Below are positions 44,804 to 53,796 of a DNA stretch of 64,000 bases, piece by piece. The stretch is taken from positions 124,001 through 188,000 of the forward strand of contig NZ_JABDHQ010000003.1 in assembly GCF_018709685.1 (NCBI RefSeq). The letters run 5' to 3'. Each line of letters opens with the position of its first letter. Position 1 is the stretch's first letter. The notes below the pieces were generated by a model, which ran no database searches, had not been told where the DNA came from, and saw only the letters and a program-made list of their open reading frames with translations. Made by a program: the position numbers and the translations under genes. The stretch comes from Akkermansia muciniphila (GTDB lineage: Bacteria; Verrucomicrobiota; Verrucomicrobiia; Verrucomicrobiales; Akkermansiaceae).

Positions 44804-44819
44804 ATTAGGCTAAACAAAC
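44804..44819. promoter_or_regulatory. Degenerate DtxR-type box
   Basis: ATTAGGCTAAACAAAC keeps TTAG-n6 but has CAAA for CTAA. It lies between two good boxes in the divergent region and may be a weak additional site. Confidence 0.35.
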
Positions 44820-44827
44820 TTTTTTTC

Positions 44828-44856
44828 TTGCAAATTGAGTTAGTAGATACTAACTT
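44828..44856 (+). promoter_or_regulatory. Rightward promoter with DtxR-type operator
   Basis: -35 TTGCAA (44828-44833), 17-bp spacer, -10 TAACTT (44851-44856). The palindrome GTTAGTAGATACTAAC (44839-44854, 7-bp arms) overlaps spacer and -10 as at the feo promoter. The expected transcript start falls at about 44863, on or next to an ATG. Confidence 0.72.
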
Positions 44857-44862
44857 TTACTC

Positions 44863-45084
44863 ATGGTCAGCCCAAACCCGGAAAGAAATCATGAAAGAAA
44901 ATGCTCCGGCGGCGTTCCCGCCAGAACGGAGTCCTTCTTCTCCCGGTTTTTTTCCTCCTCGCGCCCCTGCCGCTGCCGGGGCTGTGCCCTGAAATGCTCC
45001 GGGAAAAACTGTCCCTCCGGCAATAAGGGAAAACAGGCACGACCAAACTCCCTGGGGAACGCGTCCACAAACTGTATGGACTAG
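44863..45084 (+). CDS. Possible small Cys-rich protein (uncertain)
   Basis: 73 residues, 7 Cys, five of them in PCRCRGCALKCSGKNC (about 35-50). The ATG lies where the strong DtxR-boxed promoter should start transcription, which would make it leaderless. A second candidate begins at 44891 (33 residues), with GGAAAG placed as a ribosome binding site. The only support for either is promoter position and Cys content. An RNA without coding function is also possible. The rest of 45085-45162 shows nothing. Confidence 0.33.
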   Translation: MVSPNPERNHERKCSGGVPARTESFFSRFFSSSRPCRCRGCALKCSGKNCPSGNKGKQARPNSLGNASTNCMD

Positions 45085-45162
45085 TCATCCGGTGCTCTAA
45101 CACATTATCGCCTAAACACGGGCGCGTTCCCCCACCCCTTTTTTCCGTTCCGCGGAACCTTG

Positions 45163-46017
45163 TCAGCGGAGATTCTCCTCCGGGCCGTTATAACCCTCCG
45201 GGGTATAACTGCGGATGGATACGGCGCCTTCCGCCGTCACGTCCGCCGCATAACATTCCGCATGGCGGAAGCAGGCGCCCAGGTTAACGTACAGCCGTCC
45301 GCCCTGTTTTCCGGCAACCGCCCGGCGGTGCAGATGGCCAAAAATGACGACTTTCGCCTCCGGGAAAAAGCGGTCCGTAAATTGCCGCATGCGCCGCATC
45401 ATCGTCAGCCACGCCAGAAGAATCTGCACGGGCCGCTCCGGCGGCCACGCGGAATGGGCCAGGAAACGCACCAGCTTATTCCCGCTCGTCCCGGAACGCG
45501 TATCAATGGGGGGCACCAGCACGCTCATGGCGCGCGCCAGTTCCAGCCGCTGCCGCAAATCCGTGTCCGCCTCCGGAAACGCGGCGATCAGGTTACGGGC
45601 GGCCTGCTTGTTCTTCAAATACTCCCAGCCCCACGGGGCCACCTCCTTGAACAGGGCATGGCCGTGCAGGGCGCAAATGCGGCCCCTCTGCAATTTCAGC
45701 AGCCCGGCCTCTTCATCCGGATCATGGTTGCCCGCCAGCAGAAGGGGACGGACTCCGGCAGCACGGCACATTTGCAGAAAGCGGGCGCGTTTTTCCAGCC
45801 CTTCCTTCCGGTACGGGCTTTCACGGGTTTCACTGAGGTCTCCGCACACCACCAGATGGGTGCACCCTTCCAGCAGGAAGGCCAGTTCCTCCGGCTGCCG
45901 GACCAGGGCCTTGGCATGGCCCAAGTGGATGTCTGAAACGAACCGGGCGCGCTCCCCCGGAGCAAGAGCAAGTTCCTGAATCATAAGGGCGGCGGAGGTA
46001 GAAAAACAACAGAGCAT
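45163..46017 (-). CDS. Metallophosphoesterase
   Basis: 284 residues, calcineurin-like. The metal motifs are complete: SDIHLGH (about 28-34), VCGDLSETR (about 57-65), LAGNHDPD (about 93-100), ALHGHAL (about 115-121) and FGHLHRR (about 226-232). The first ATG overlaps the stop of the upstream methyltransferase gene (TGATG), which suggests coupled translation; an ATG at 45984 gives a shorter protein. The fold resembles LpxH/YbbF-like hydrolases, but the substrate is unknown. Confidence 0.83.
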   Translation of the reverse strand: MLCCFSTSAALMIQELALAPGERARFVSDIHLGHAKALVRQPEELAFLLEGCTHLVVCGDLSETRESPYRKEGLEKRARFLQMCRAAGVRPLLLAGNHDPDEEAGLLKLQRGRICALHGHALFKEVAPWGWEYLKNKQAARNLIAAFPEADTDLRQRLELARAMSVLVPPIDTRSGTSGNKLVRFLAHSAWPPERPVQILLAWLTMMRRMRQFTDRFFPEAKVVIFGHLHRRAVAGKQGGRLYVNLGACFRHAECYAADVTAEGAVSIRSYTPEGYNGPEENLR

Positions 46018-46604
46018 CAGGAGCGCAGCCGCTGCCGCACCATCTCATACAGGCACACGCCCGTAGCCACGGACACGTTCAGGCACGGAACGCTTCCCCT
46101 CATGGGAATCCGCAGCAGGAAGTCACAGTTCTCTTCCGTCAGACGCCTCATGCCTTCCCCTTCCGCGCCCATCACCAGCGCGGCCGGACCCGTGAAATCC
46201 GTTTCATACAGGTCGCGGTCCCCCTTGTCCGAGGTGCCGAAAATCCAGATGCCGCGGCTCTGAAGCTGTTTCATGGCGCGCGCCAGGTTGGTCACCTGGA
46301 TGAAGGGCACTTTTTCCGCGGCCCCCACGGAGACGCGCAGCACGGTTTCCGTAATGCCCACGGACTTGTCCCGGGGGGCAATCACGGCATCCACGCCCGC
46401 ACCGTCCGCCGTGCGAAGAATGGCCCCCAGGTTGTGGGGGTCCTGCACGCAGTCAAGAATCAGCAGCAGGGGGTTGGGGGCGTTGTCCAGAATCCCGTCC
46501 AGAGCGTCTTCTCCCAGCGCCTTGACGGCAATTTTTGCCGGGGCGCTCCGCACGTGCTTGTTCCGCCGCGCCTCCTGTTCGTTCCCTTGGGGTCTCATGC
46601 CCAT
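46017..46604 (-). CDS. SpoU/TrmH family RNA methyltransferase (RlmB-like), short form
   Basis: 195 residues. Knotted SPOUT domain with the three TrmH motifs: [18 protein letters not shown] (about 50-67), [10 protein letters not shown] (about 142-151) and [14 protein letters not shown] (about 174-187). Closest to RlmB, which makes 2'-O-methyl-G2251 in 23S rRNA. RlmB is normally about 245 residues with an L30e-like N-terminal RNA-binding domain. Here that domain is replaced by a ~35-residue basic tail. Confidence 0.87.
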   Translation of the reverse strand: MGMRPQGNEQEARRNKHVRSAPAKIAVKALGEDALDGILDNAPNPLLLILDCVQDPHNLGAILRTADGAGVDAVIAPRDKSVGITETVLRVSVGAAEKVPFIQVTNLARAMKQLQSRGIWIFGTSDKGDRDLYETDFTGPAALVMGAEGEGMRRLTEENCDFLLRIPMRGSVPCLNVSVATGVCLYEMVRQRLRS

Positions 46605-46707
46605 GAATTAGCGTGTTTCACGCCTCTTTTCCAGACAAATATGCCCCGGCGCCCCATCATTGGGCGTGACTTGCGGCCCCCCGGCATGGTACAGTTCCGT
46701 ACCATTC

Positions 46708-48315
46708 ATGATGAAGACGAGCGACTTTTTAGTCATTGGGGCCGGGGTTGCCGGGTTGAGTTTCGCCCTGAGAGCGGCGGAACACGGCAAGGTTGCAGTC
46801 ATTACAAAAGGCAAATTTCTGGATTGCAGTTCCGCCAAGGCGCAGGGCGGCATCGCCGCCGTATGGGACCGCAATGATTCCTTTGAAGACCATGTGGCGG
46901 ACACGCTGGACGCCGGCGCGGGCCTCTGCAATGAGCAGGCCGTACGCACCATCGTGGAGGAAGGCCCCGGCGCCATCCGGGAACTGCTGGAATGGGGCGT
47001 GAATTTTGACCCCGGCAACCAGGGGGAGGATTACGAACTGGCCCGGGAGGGCGGCCATACCAAGCGGCGCATCCTGCACGCCAAGGACGCCACCGGGCTG
47101 GAGATCACCTCCAAGCTGCTGGAGGCGGCCAAGCTGCACCCCAACATTGAACTGCTGGAAGACCACTTCGCCATCGACCTGATTACGACGACCAAGCTGG
47201 GCCTGGTCACGGAAGACCGCGTGCTAGGGGCCTACGTGCTGGACCGCAGCTCCGGGGAAGTGGAAATTTTCCGGTCGGACCGCGTCCTGCTCGCCACGGG
47301 CGGCTGCGGGCGGGTGTACCTGTACACCACCAATAATGATTCCGCCACGGGGGACGGCGTAGCCATGGCCTGGCGCGCGGGCGCCACCATTGCCAACATG
47401 GAATTCGTGCAGTTCCACCCCACCTGCTTTTTCAACACCCGCGCGGAGGGAGCGGAAGCGCGTTCCTTCCTCATTTCCGAAGCCGTACGCGGCGAAGGCG
47501 GTGTGCTGATCGGCGCGGACGGGAAGGAATTCATGCACAAGTACGATCCCCGCAAGTCCCTGGCTCCGCGCGACATCACGGCCCGCGCCGTGGATTCCGA
47601 GATGAAGCGGACGGGCAGCATGTGCGTTTACCTGGACATCTCCCACAAGCCGGAGGGCTTCGTCCAGGAACGCTTCCCCCTGATTTACGAGACCTGCAAC
47701 CGCTACGGCATTGACCCCGCCAGGGAACCCATCCCCGTAGTCCCCGCGGCGCATTTCCAGTGCGGCGGCGTGCTGACGGACGTCAACGGCCAGACGAGCC
47801 TGGACGGCCTTTACGCCGCCGGGGAAACCGGCTGCACCGGGCTTCACGGAGCCAACCGCCTGGCCTCCAATTCCCTGCTGGAATGCGTGGTGGTGGCCAA
47901 GCGCGCGCTGAACTCCATGCTGGCCCTCCAGCCTCTGCGGAAGGATGCCCCCACTTCCTACGACATCCCCGCGTGGCACCACGGAGACACCGCCCTGCCG
48001 GATGAACTTTCCGTCATCTATCACAATTGGGATGAAATCCGCCGCTTGATGTGGGATTATGTTTCCATTGTCCGGACTAACAAAAGGCTGGACCGCGCGG
48101 CCACGCGCCTGCGGATGCTGCACCGCGAGGTGAAGGACTTCTACTGGGGGTACCGCATCACGCCGGATATCCTGGAACTCCGCAACCTGGTGGCGGTGGC
48201 CTCCCTGATCGTGGACTGCGCCATGCGCCGCAATGAAAGCCGCGGCCTCCACTTCAACACGGATTATCCCGGCAAGCTGGATCACCGCTTCGTCACTCAA
48301 CTGCACCGATGGTAA
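46708..48315 (+). CDS. nadB: L-aspartate oxidase
   Basis: First step of NAD synthesis from aspartate. FAD motif DFLVIGAGVAGLSFALRAAEHG (about 5-26), SSAKAQGGIAAV, RGEGG catalytic segment and GLHGANRLASNSLLE (C-terminal FAD contact). 535 residues from the first of two adjacent ATGs at 46708 and 46711. The distinct helical C-terminal domain separates it from fumarate reductase. Its end overlaps the next gene by 7 bp. nadA and nadC are not in the window. Confidence 0.93.
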   Translation: MMKTSDFLVIGAGVAGLSFALRAAEHGKVAVITKGKFLDCSSAKAQGGIAAVWDRNDSFEDHVADTLDAGAGLCNEQAVRTIVEEGPGAIRELLEWGVNFDPGNQGEDYELAREGGHTKRRILHAKDATGLEITSKLLEAAKLHPNIELLEDHFAIDLITTTKLGLVTEDRVLGAYVLDRSSGEVEIFRSDRVLLATGGCGRVYLYTTNNDSATGDGVAMAWRAGATIANMEFVQFHPTCFFNTRAEGAEARSFLISEAVRGEGGVLIGADGKEFMHKYDPRKSLAPRDITARAVDSEMKRTGSMCVYLDISHKPEGFVQERFPLIYETCNRYGIDPAREPIPVVPAAHFQCGGVLTDVNGQTSLDGLYAAGETGCTGLHGANRLASNSLLECVVVAKRALNSMLALQPLRKDAPTSYDIPAWHHGDTALPDELSVIYHNWDEIRRLMWDYVSIVRTNKRLDRAATRLRMLHREVKDFYWGYRITPDILELRNLVAVASLIVDCAMRRNESRGLHFNTDYPGKLDHRFVTQLHRW

Positions 48316-49340
48316 ACCACTGGCAACGTCAACAGGCATTCCGGAAGGGTTCCCCTGGGAACTCCTTCCTTTCCGCATGCCTGCTTGCCTTGCTGGCGCT
48401 GGTCCCCGCGGGGGTTGTCCGGGCGGACATCCAGACAGGCCGGAGCGCCACCCGCGCCCTGGCGGACAGCCCCGCCCGGCCCAAAGGCCCGGTCATCATC
48501 ACCCCCACGCAGCGGGACCCGCTCCCCAGGGTCATCGTCAAATCCCCCACTACGGCGCCCGGCGGCAAACGCCCCGCTCCCCAGCCCCGCATCCTTCCCC
48601 GGACGGCCCCGCAAAGTCCCGGCACCTATCCCTGGCGGCTCAACATCACCGCCACGGTTTTCTGGGTGGGGGAAGATTCCACCGCGCGCAATCCGGTAGC
48701 CAACCACAAGAGTTCCTGGGACTCCGCGTGGCGGGAAAACTTCGGCGGATTTGACGATCCCAACCCCGTGTGCCGCACCACGGATTTCCGCCCAAAGACG
48801 TTTATCCCCCAGCAGAACCCCTTTTACGTGGCCCTGCCGTACAATGACGTCTCCAAGGGGGAGCACAAGGTGGAGGCCTCACGGGTGATTCCCTGGTTCC
48901 GCCGGGAATACACGGAAAAAGGGCAGTCCGTCTGCAAGGGCAGATGGGTGCAGATCGTGTACAATAAGCGCAGCTGCTTTGCCCAATGGGAGGATTGCGG
49001 CCCCTTTACCACGGAAGACTGGCCCTACGTCTTTGGAGACAAGCCCCCGGTCAATACCCAGAACAAGGGCGCGGGCATAGACATCTCCCCCGCCGTGCGG
49101 GACTACCTGGGCATCACCGGCGGGACGGCCACCGTCCACTGGCGCTTTGTGGAATTTTACCGCATCCCCCGCGGGCCATGGTCCAGGTGGGGGGATAACA
49201 ACCCCTTTGTCAATCCCGATACGGCCTCCCGAAGAAAGGCCCTCAAATCCCAGGAAGACCGCCTGCGCCTGCAGCAGGAGGCCATCCAGAGGGAGCTGTT
49301 GAAGGACCCCCAGAAGCTCAGGAGGGAACTCCAGGGATAG
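48309..49340 (+). CDS. Secreted protein, possible double-psi beta-barrel type
   Basis: 343 residues. Hydrophobic signal segment (about 20-39), a Pro/Arg-rich linker (about 40-105), then a beta-rich domain with YVALPYNDVSKGEH (about 178-191), CFAQWEDCGPFTTED (about 224-238), NKGAGIDISPAVRDYLG (about 256-272) and WRFVEF. This pattern recalls RlpA-like double-psi beta-barrels, but I am not sure of the assignment. A charged coiled C terminus follows. The ATG overlaps the nadB end, so translation is coupled. Confidence 0.6.
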   Translation: MVNHWQRQQAFRKGSPGNSFLSACLLALLALVPAGVVRADIQTGRSATRALADSPARPKGPVIITPTQRDPLPRVIVKSPTTAPGGKRPAPQPRILPRTAPQSPGTYPWRLNITATVFWVGEDSTARNPVANHKSSWDSAWRENFGGFDDPNPVCRTTDFRPKTFIPQQNPFYVALPYNDVSKGEHKVEASRVIPWFRREYTEKGQSVCKGRWVQIVYNKRSCFAQWEDCGPFTTEDWPYVFGDKPPVNTQNKGAGIDISPAVRDYLGITGGTATVHWRFVEFYRIPRGPWSRWGDNNPFVNPDTASRRKALKSQEDRLRLQQEAIQRELLKDPQKLRRELQG

Positions 49341-49358
49341 CCCCGTGCCGCCGCGGCC

Positions 49359-51806
49359 ATGCAACGTCCACGCATTCTACATATTTTCAGCCGCTACGGG
49401 GAACTGGGCGGGGAGGAAGTCTGCTTCCATGCCATCACGGAGGCGCTGGACGCCGTGGCGGACGTCACCCCCTTTGTCTATTCCACTGGAGAATTGTTCC
49501 GCAGCCCCCACGGCGCGCTGACGAAAATGCGCTACATGCTCCACAACCGGGACGTGAAAGAGAAGCTTCGCGAATGCCTGCGTGAAAACCGCTTTGACGC
49601 GTGGATCATCCACAACACGTTTCCGGCCATGTCCCCCTGCGTTTACGAGCTGGCCCTGCAGCAGGCCGTTCCCGTCATCCACTACCTGCACAACTACCGC
49701 GCCGGGTGCCTTAACGGGGTGTTCTACCGGGACGGCGCGCCCTGTTTCTCCTGTAAAAACGGCAACTATCTTCCCGGCGTCCTGCACGCCTGCTGGCGCG
49801 GCAGCGCCGCCTATTCCGCCCTGGCCGCCGCCGCCCTGTACAAGACGCGCCGCATGGGAACCTGGAACCGCCTTTCCTCCTACATCGCCGTCAGCCGGCG
49901 GCAGCGGGAGCTTCTCATCCAGTCCGGAATACCGGAGGATAAAATCCGGGTCATTCCCCATTTTATCCGGCAAACGGCCGCCCCCGCCGGACCGCCCCCG
50001 CCGGACCGCCCCCGCCGGACCGCCCCCGCCGGACCGCCCCCGCCGGACCGCCCCCGCCGGGACGTTCTTTATGCCGGACGCCTGACGCAGGAAAAAGGAG
50101 TCCTCCAACTGGTTCAGGCGTGGGAGCGCCTATCCCCTCCCGGACGCACCCTCTACCTGATGGGGGACGGTCCCATGCGCGGGGAACTGGAACGCTACGT
50201 CTCTTCCCGCCGGCTTGAATCCGTCCGCCTGACCGGATTCATTCCCCATGAGGAGCAGGGGGCCATACGCGCCGCCTGCGGCCTGACTGTAGCCCCCTCC
50301 CTGTGGGAGGAAACCTTCGGCATGGTGGTTCTGGAAGGCTGGCTCCACGGCACGCCCGTCATCGTGACCCCGTGCGGGGGCCTGCCGGAGCTGGTCACCC
50401 ACGGGCGGAACGGATGGATTGCGCGGGAACCTTCCGCGGACGCGCTGGCGGAGACGCTGCGCGCCGCGCTGGAGGAAGAGGAACGCTGGCCGGCCATGGG
50501 CATGCACGGGCGCCAGCTTCTGGCTTCTGTCTACTCCACCGCCGCGTGGCTCCAGTCCATGGGAAGCCTTCTTGAAGAACTCCGCATTCTCCGCCCACCT
50601 TCCACCCCCCACGGCATCATGAAATGGTACACCTGCACGCCCGTTCCCTTCAAAGGGGACCACACTTTCTTTTCCCGTGATTCAGGCGCTTTCTGCAAGG
50701 CCTTTCAGCGAATAGGCGTGGAGAGCAGGGCCATCATGCCCATGCCTGCCCAGGACGGGGACGATCCCGACCTCATCCGCACGGAATACGCCAACCTGGA
50801 AGACCCTGCCTGGTGGAAATCCCTGGGCATTGACGGGCTGGTCCTGTACGCGTGGGGCACGGGCAAATACCTTCCCATTGCCCGGGCCATCCATGACGCG
50901 GGCATTTTCCTGGTGGTGTACATGGATTCCTCCGGACTGTTTTTCCCGTGGCAATACTGGTTCCCCATTGCGGAAAACATGTGGATCAGGGACGTCTTCG
51001 CCCGCGGAAAAATCAAGGGTTCCGCCTTCTTCCTGCTGCGCCTGCTGAAGCAGCACACCTGGAACCTGGTCAACCGGGGACGGAGAAAACACCTGGACCA
51101 GGGGGACATGGCGGCCTTCCCCATGCCGGCGGCCCTCCAATCCATCCGGGACCGGGAATGGCTTTACGGAAAATCCATCGTCCGGAAACTGGCCCTCATT
51201 CCCAACCCCATTTCCTCCACCTGCCGTTATGCCGGGGAGAAACGCAACATCATCATGGCCGTGGGACGCTGGGACGACCTTCTCTACAAACGCCCCTACC
51301 TGCTGATGGCCACGCTGGAACACGCCATGCCCCGGGCCCCGCACTGGGAAGCGGAAATCTACGGGAATATTCCCCCTTTTCTGCGGGAATGGCACAGCAA
51401 CCTTCCGGAAGGCCTCCGTTCCCGCATCCGCCTGGCCGGATATCTGCCCAACGCGGAGCTCCAAAAGAAATATTCCCAAGCCAGGATCAGCCTCTGCACT
51501 TCCCGGTCCGAGGGGACGCACGTCGCCTCCGCGGAGGCGCTCTGCGCCGGAGCCTCCGTCGTGGGACCCCGCCTCACTCCCCTGCTGAACTGCCTGCAAT
51601 GGTACGTTTCCCATGATTCCGGCACGCTCAGCCCGAGGGATACCCCGGAAAGCATCGCCGGAGCGCTTCTGGAAGAAATCCGCGCCTGGGACGATGGGAA
51701 ACGCAGCCCGGAGGAAATCTCCCGCTACTGGTGCTCCCTGCTGCACGCGGAAAACTCCTGCAGGCGCATCATTGCCGCCTATGAAGCCGCCAAAGGCGGA
51801 AACTGA
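49359..51806 (+). CDS. Two-domain glycosyltransferase (GT4-type fusion)
   Basis: 815 residues. The first half (about 1-405) is a complete GT4-like GT-B enzyme: FSRYGELGGEEVCFH, and in its second Rossmann half DVLYAGRLTQEKGVLQLVQAWE and the EX7E motif WEETFGMVVLEGWLHGTPVI. The second half (from about 421, where an internal Met starts MKWYTCTPVPFKGDHTFFSR) is another GT-B unit with AVGRWDDLLYKRPYLL and SRSEGTHVASAEALCAG. A 14-bp tandem repeat codes for the linker before DVLYAGRL (about residues 208-235). Probably builds surface glycan. It has no adjacent polymerase or flippase. Confidence 0.85.
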   Translation: MQRPRILHIFSRYGELGGEEVCFHAITEALDAVADVTPFVYSTGELFRSPHGALTKMRYMLHNRDVKEKLRECLRENRFDAWIIHNTFPAMSPCVYELALQQAVPVIHYLHNYRAGCLNGVFYRDGAPCFSCKNGNYLPGVLHACWRGSAAYSALAAAALYKTRRMGTWNRLSSYIAVSRRQRELLIQSGIPEDKIRVIPHFIRQTAAPAGPPPPDRPRRTAPAGPPPPDRPRRDVLYAGRLTQEKGVLQLVQAWERLSPPGRTLYLMGDGPMRGELERYVSSRRLESVRLTGFIPHEEQGAIRAACGLTVAPSLWEETFGMVVLEGWLHGTPVIVTPCGGLPELVTHGRNGWIAREPSADALAETLRAALEEEERWPAMGMHGRQLLASVYSTAAWLQSMGSLLEELRILRPPSTPHGIMKWYTCTPVPFKGDHTFFSRDSGAFCKAFQRIGVESRAIMPMPAQDGDDPDLIRTEYANLEDPAWWKSLGIDGLVLYAWGTGKYLPIARAIHDAGIFLVVYMDSSGLFFPWQYWFPIAENMWIRDVFARGKIKGSAFFLLRLLKQHTWNLVNRGRRKHLDQGDMAAFPMPAALQSIRDREWLYGKSIVRKLALIPNPISSTCRYAGEKRNIIMAVGRWDDLLYKRPYLLMATLEHAMPRAPHWEAEIYGNIPPFLREWHSNLPEGLRSRIRLAGYLPNAELQKKYSQARISLCTSRSEGTHVASAEALCAGASVVGPRLTPLLNCLQWYVSHDSGTLSPRDTPESIAGALLEEIRAWDDGKRSPEEISRYWCSLLHAENSCRRIIAAYEAAKGGN
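49981..50060 (+). repeat. 14-bp tandem repeat in the glycosyltransferase gene (5.7 copies)
   Basis: Unit CCCCCGCCGGACCG, five exact copies (49981-50050) plus 10 of 14 bases. In the reading frame 42 bp code for 14 residues (PPPPDRPRRTAPAG). Because 14 is not divisible by three, gain or loss of one or two copies shifts the frame and ends the protein early, while steps of three copies keep it open. Confidence 0.95.
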
Positions 51807-51809
51807 CCG

Positions 51810-53708
51810 CTAATTTCCCGACAGGGCGCGCGCCTCAATCCAGACGTCCTCCCAGCTCCTGTTCCCCAGCACCCCGTAAAGAGGATGGCCCCACAAACGC
51901 GCGCGCATGGCCGCCGGAGAGGCCAACCCAAGCAGAAAACGCGTCAACTGGGAAGGGCGGGACAGCGCGGGCTTTCTCTGCGCCGCCAGTTCCATGACGG
52001 CGGAACGCAGTTCTTCCGGAACCGGGCCGGGCTCCTCCTCTTCCATCTCCACAGGAACCGCACCGCAGCATGACGGACAGTGCCCGCAGGGGCCGGACGG
52101 CTCCCGGAAGCCGAAGTAGGCGTCCAGGCTCCTGTTAAGACAGGCGGCGGCCGTCAGCGTGGAGACGCACGTTTTCCAGCGTTCCAACCCGTTCAGCCGC
52201 GACCTGGAAAAATACCGCGCGAATTCCTCCGCGGTTTCCGCCGCATCAAAACCTTCGGAATGCAGATGAAGCGCTATCTGGCGCAACTCCACCTTCCATT
52301 CCCCGGAAAGGGCCAGCTCGTCAAGCCAGGCGGCGGCCTCTTCCCATGAAATCCCCCACTCCGCGGCCAGGGCCTCCACTTCCCCCTCCCGGCGCCCGTC
52401 CATCCATTGCAGGCGGGCGCTTTCTTCGCCATCACGGCCGCACAGGATTTCCTCCATCCGGAACAGGGGGCGCACCTTGTAATATTTATATCCCCTGCCC
52501 TGCTCCCGCACGGAGCCGGAACGCTTCAGGTCAAACAGCATCCGGTCCACCGCCACATCCGGCAAATCATGAACGGCGGAAGCTTCATACAGGGAAACAA
52601 CGTGCTCCCCCCTCCGGGACAGCAGGGACGCCAGTCCCTTCACGCCGTGGCGGTCCGGTTCCGCCGCATGCAGGCGGTTGACCACGGCCACACCGTCGCG
52701 GGCGGACAGCATCACCAGGCTGAAGGAGGGCAGCCCGTCGCGGCCCGCACGGCCGGATTCCTGCACATACGCCTCCAGACTGGCAGGCGGGTGGTAATGC
52801 ACCACGGAGCGCACGTCCGGCTTGTCTATTCCCATGCCGAAGGCGATCGTCGCCACCAGCACGTCCGCCGCCCCCGTCAGGAATTCATCCTGCACCAGCC
52901 CCCGCGTTTCCGGAGGCATGCCTGCATGGTAGGATTTGACGGAAAAACCGGCCTGCCCCAATTCATAGGAGAGCCTTTCCGCATCCTTGCGCGTGCGCGT
53001 GTACACCACGGCGGGACGGTGGCCCCCCTCCTTCAAAAACTCAACCAGCCGAGCGGTTTTATTCTCCTCCTTCAGCGTTTCCACCTGGCGGACGATATTC
53101 GCGCGGTACGGCGGGGCGCGGAAAATACATTCCTCCTTCACGTTGAAAAGGGAGGCCAGGTCACGGCACACCCGTTCCGTAGCCGTGGCCGTCAGAGCCA
53201 TGACGCTGCGGAACCCATGCTTTTTGAAAAAACCGGGGAGTCCCAGATAATCCGGGCGGAAACTGTGCCCCCACTCCGAGAGGCAATGCGCCTCATCCAC
53301 CACGAACAGGCCGGGAGGGACAAGTTCCATGGCCTGCCGCATCCACGGGGATTCCAGAGACTCCGGTGCCGCGAACAGCAGGCGGACGGCTCCGGACTTC
53401 AACCTGTCCAGCAGGGCGGCCTTTTCTTCCTCCTCCAGGGAGGAATCATACCGGGCCGCAGCCACGCCCAGTTTTTCCAGCCCGGCCACCTGGTCGCGCA
53501 TCAGGGCGATCAGCGGGGAAACCACCACCGTCACTCCGTCTCCCAGCACTGCCGGAATCTGGTAGCAAAGGCTCTTGCCGGAACCCGTGGGCAAAATGCC
53601 GATGCAGGAATTGCCTGCCAGCGCGCACTCCATCAGTTCCCGCTGCATGGGGCGGAACCGCTCCTTGCCGAATAAACGCAGCGTGTCTTCCAACGGGGAG
53701 GAAAGCAT
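51810..53708 (-). CDS. recQ: ATP-dependent DNA helicase RecQ
   Basis: 632 residues from the ATG at 53708 (MLSSPLEDTLRLFGKERFRPMQ), the conserved RecQ start. A longer frame runs into the sulfatase promoter. Helicase motifs: ILPTGSGKSLCYQ (motif I), VVDEAHCLSEWGHSFRPDY (II), ALTATATERV (III), VYTRTRKDAE (IV), IAFGMGIDKPDVRSVVH (V) and ESGRAGRDG (VI). The zinc Cys are reduced to a late CGHCPSCCG group. No HRDC domain is visible. The stop is 3 bp from the convergent glycosyltransferase stop. Confidence 0.92.
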   Translation of the reverse strand: MLSSPLEDTLRLFGKERFRPMQRELMECALAGNSCIGILPTGSGKSLCYQIPAVLGDGVTVVVSPLIALMRDQVAGLEKLGVAAARYDSSLEEEEKAALLDRLKSGAVRLLFAAPESLESPWMRQAMELVPPGLFVVDEAHCLSEWGHSFRPDYLGLPGFFKKHGFRSVMALTATATERVCRDLASLFNVKEECIFRAPPYRANIVRQVETLKEENKTARLVEFLKEGGHRPAVVYTRTRKDAERLSYELGQAGFSVKSYHAGMPPETRGLVQDEFLTGAADVLVATIAFGMGIDKPDVRSVVHYHPPASLEAYVQESGRAGRDGLPSFSLVMLSARDGVAVVNRLHAAEPDRHGVKGLASLLSRRGEHVVSLYEASAVHDLPDVAVDRMLFDLKRSGSVREQGRGYKYYKVRPLFRMEEILCGRDGEESARLQWMDGRREGEVEALAAEWGISWEEAAAWLDELALSGEWKVELRQIALHLHSEGFDAAETAEEFARYFSRSRLNGLERWKTCVSTLTAAACLNRSLDAYFGFREPSGPCGHCPSCCGAVPVEMEEEEPGPVPEELRSAVMELAAQRKPALSRPSQLTRFLLGLASPAAMRARLWGHPLYGVLGNRSWEDVWIEARALSGN

Positions 53709-53796
53709 GGCAGGAAGGATACCATAACGCAGAATCCCGGCAAAAGGAATCCTATGACATTGACACGGTGGCTTCATCCTATATCCTCCATGCAAT

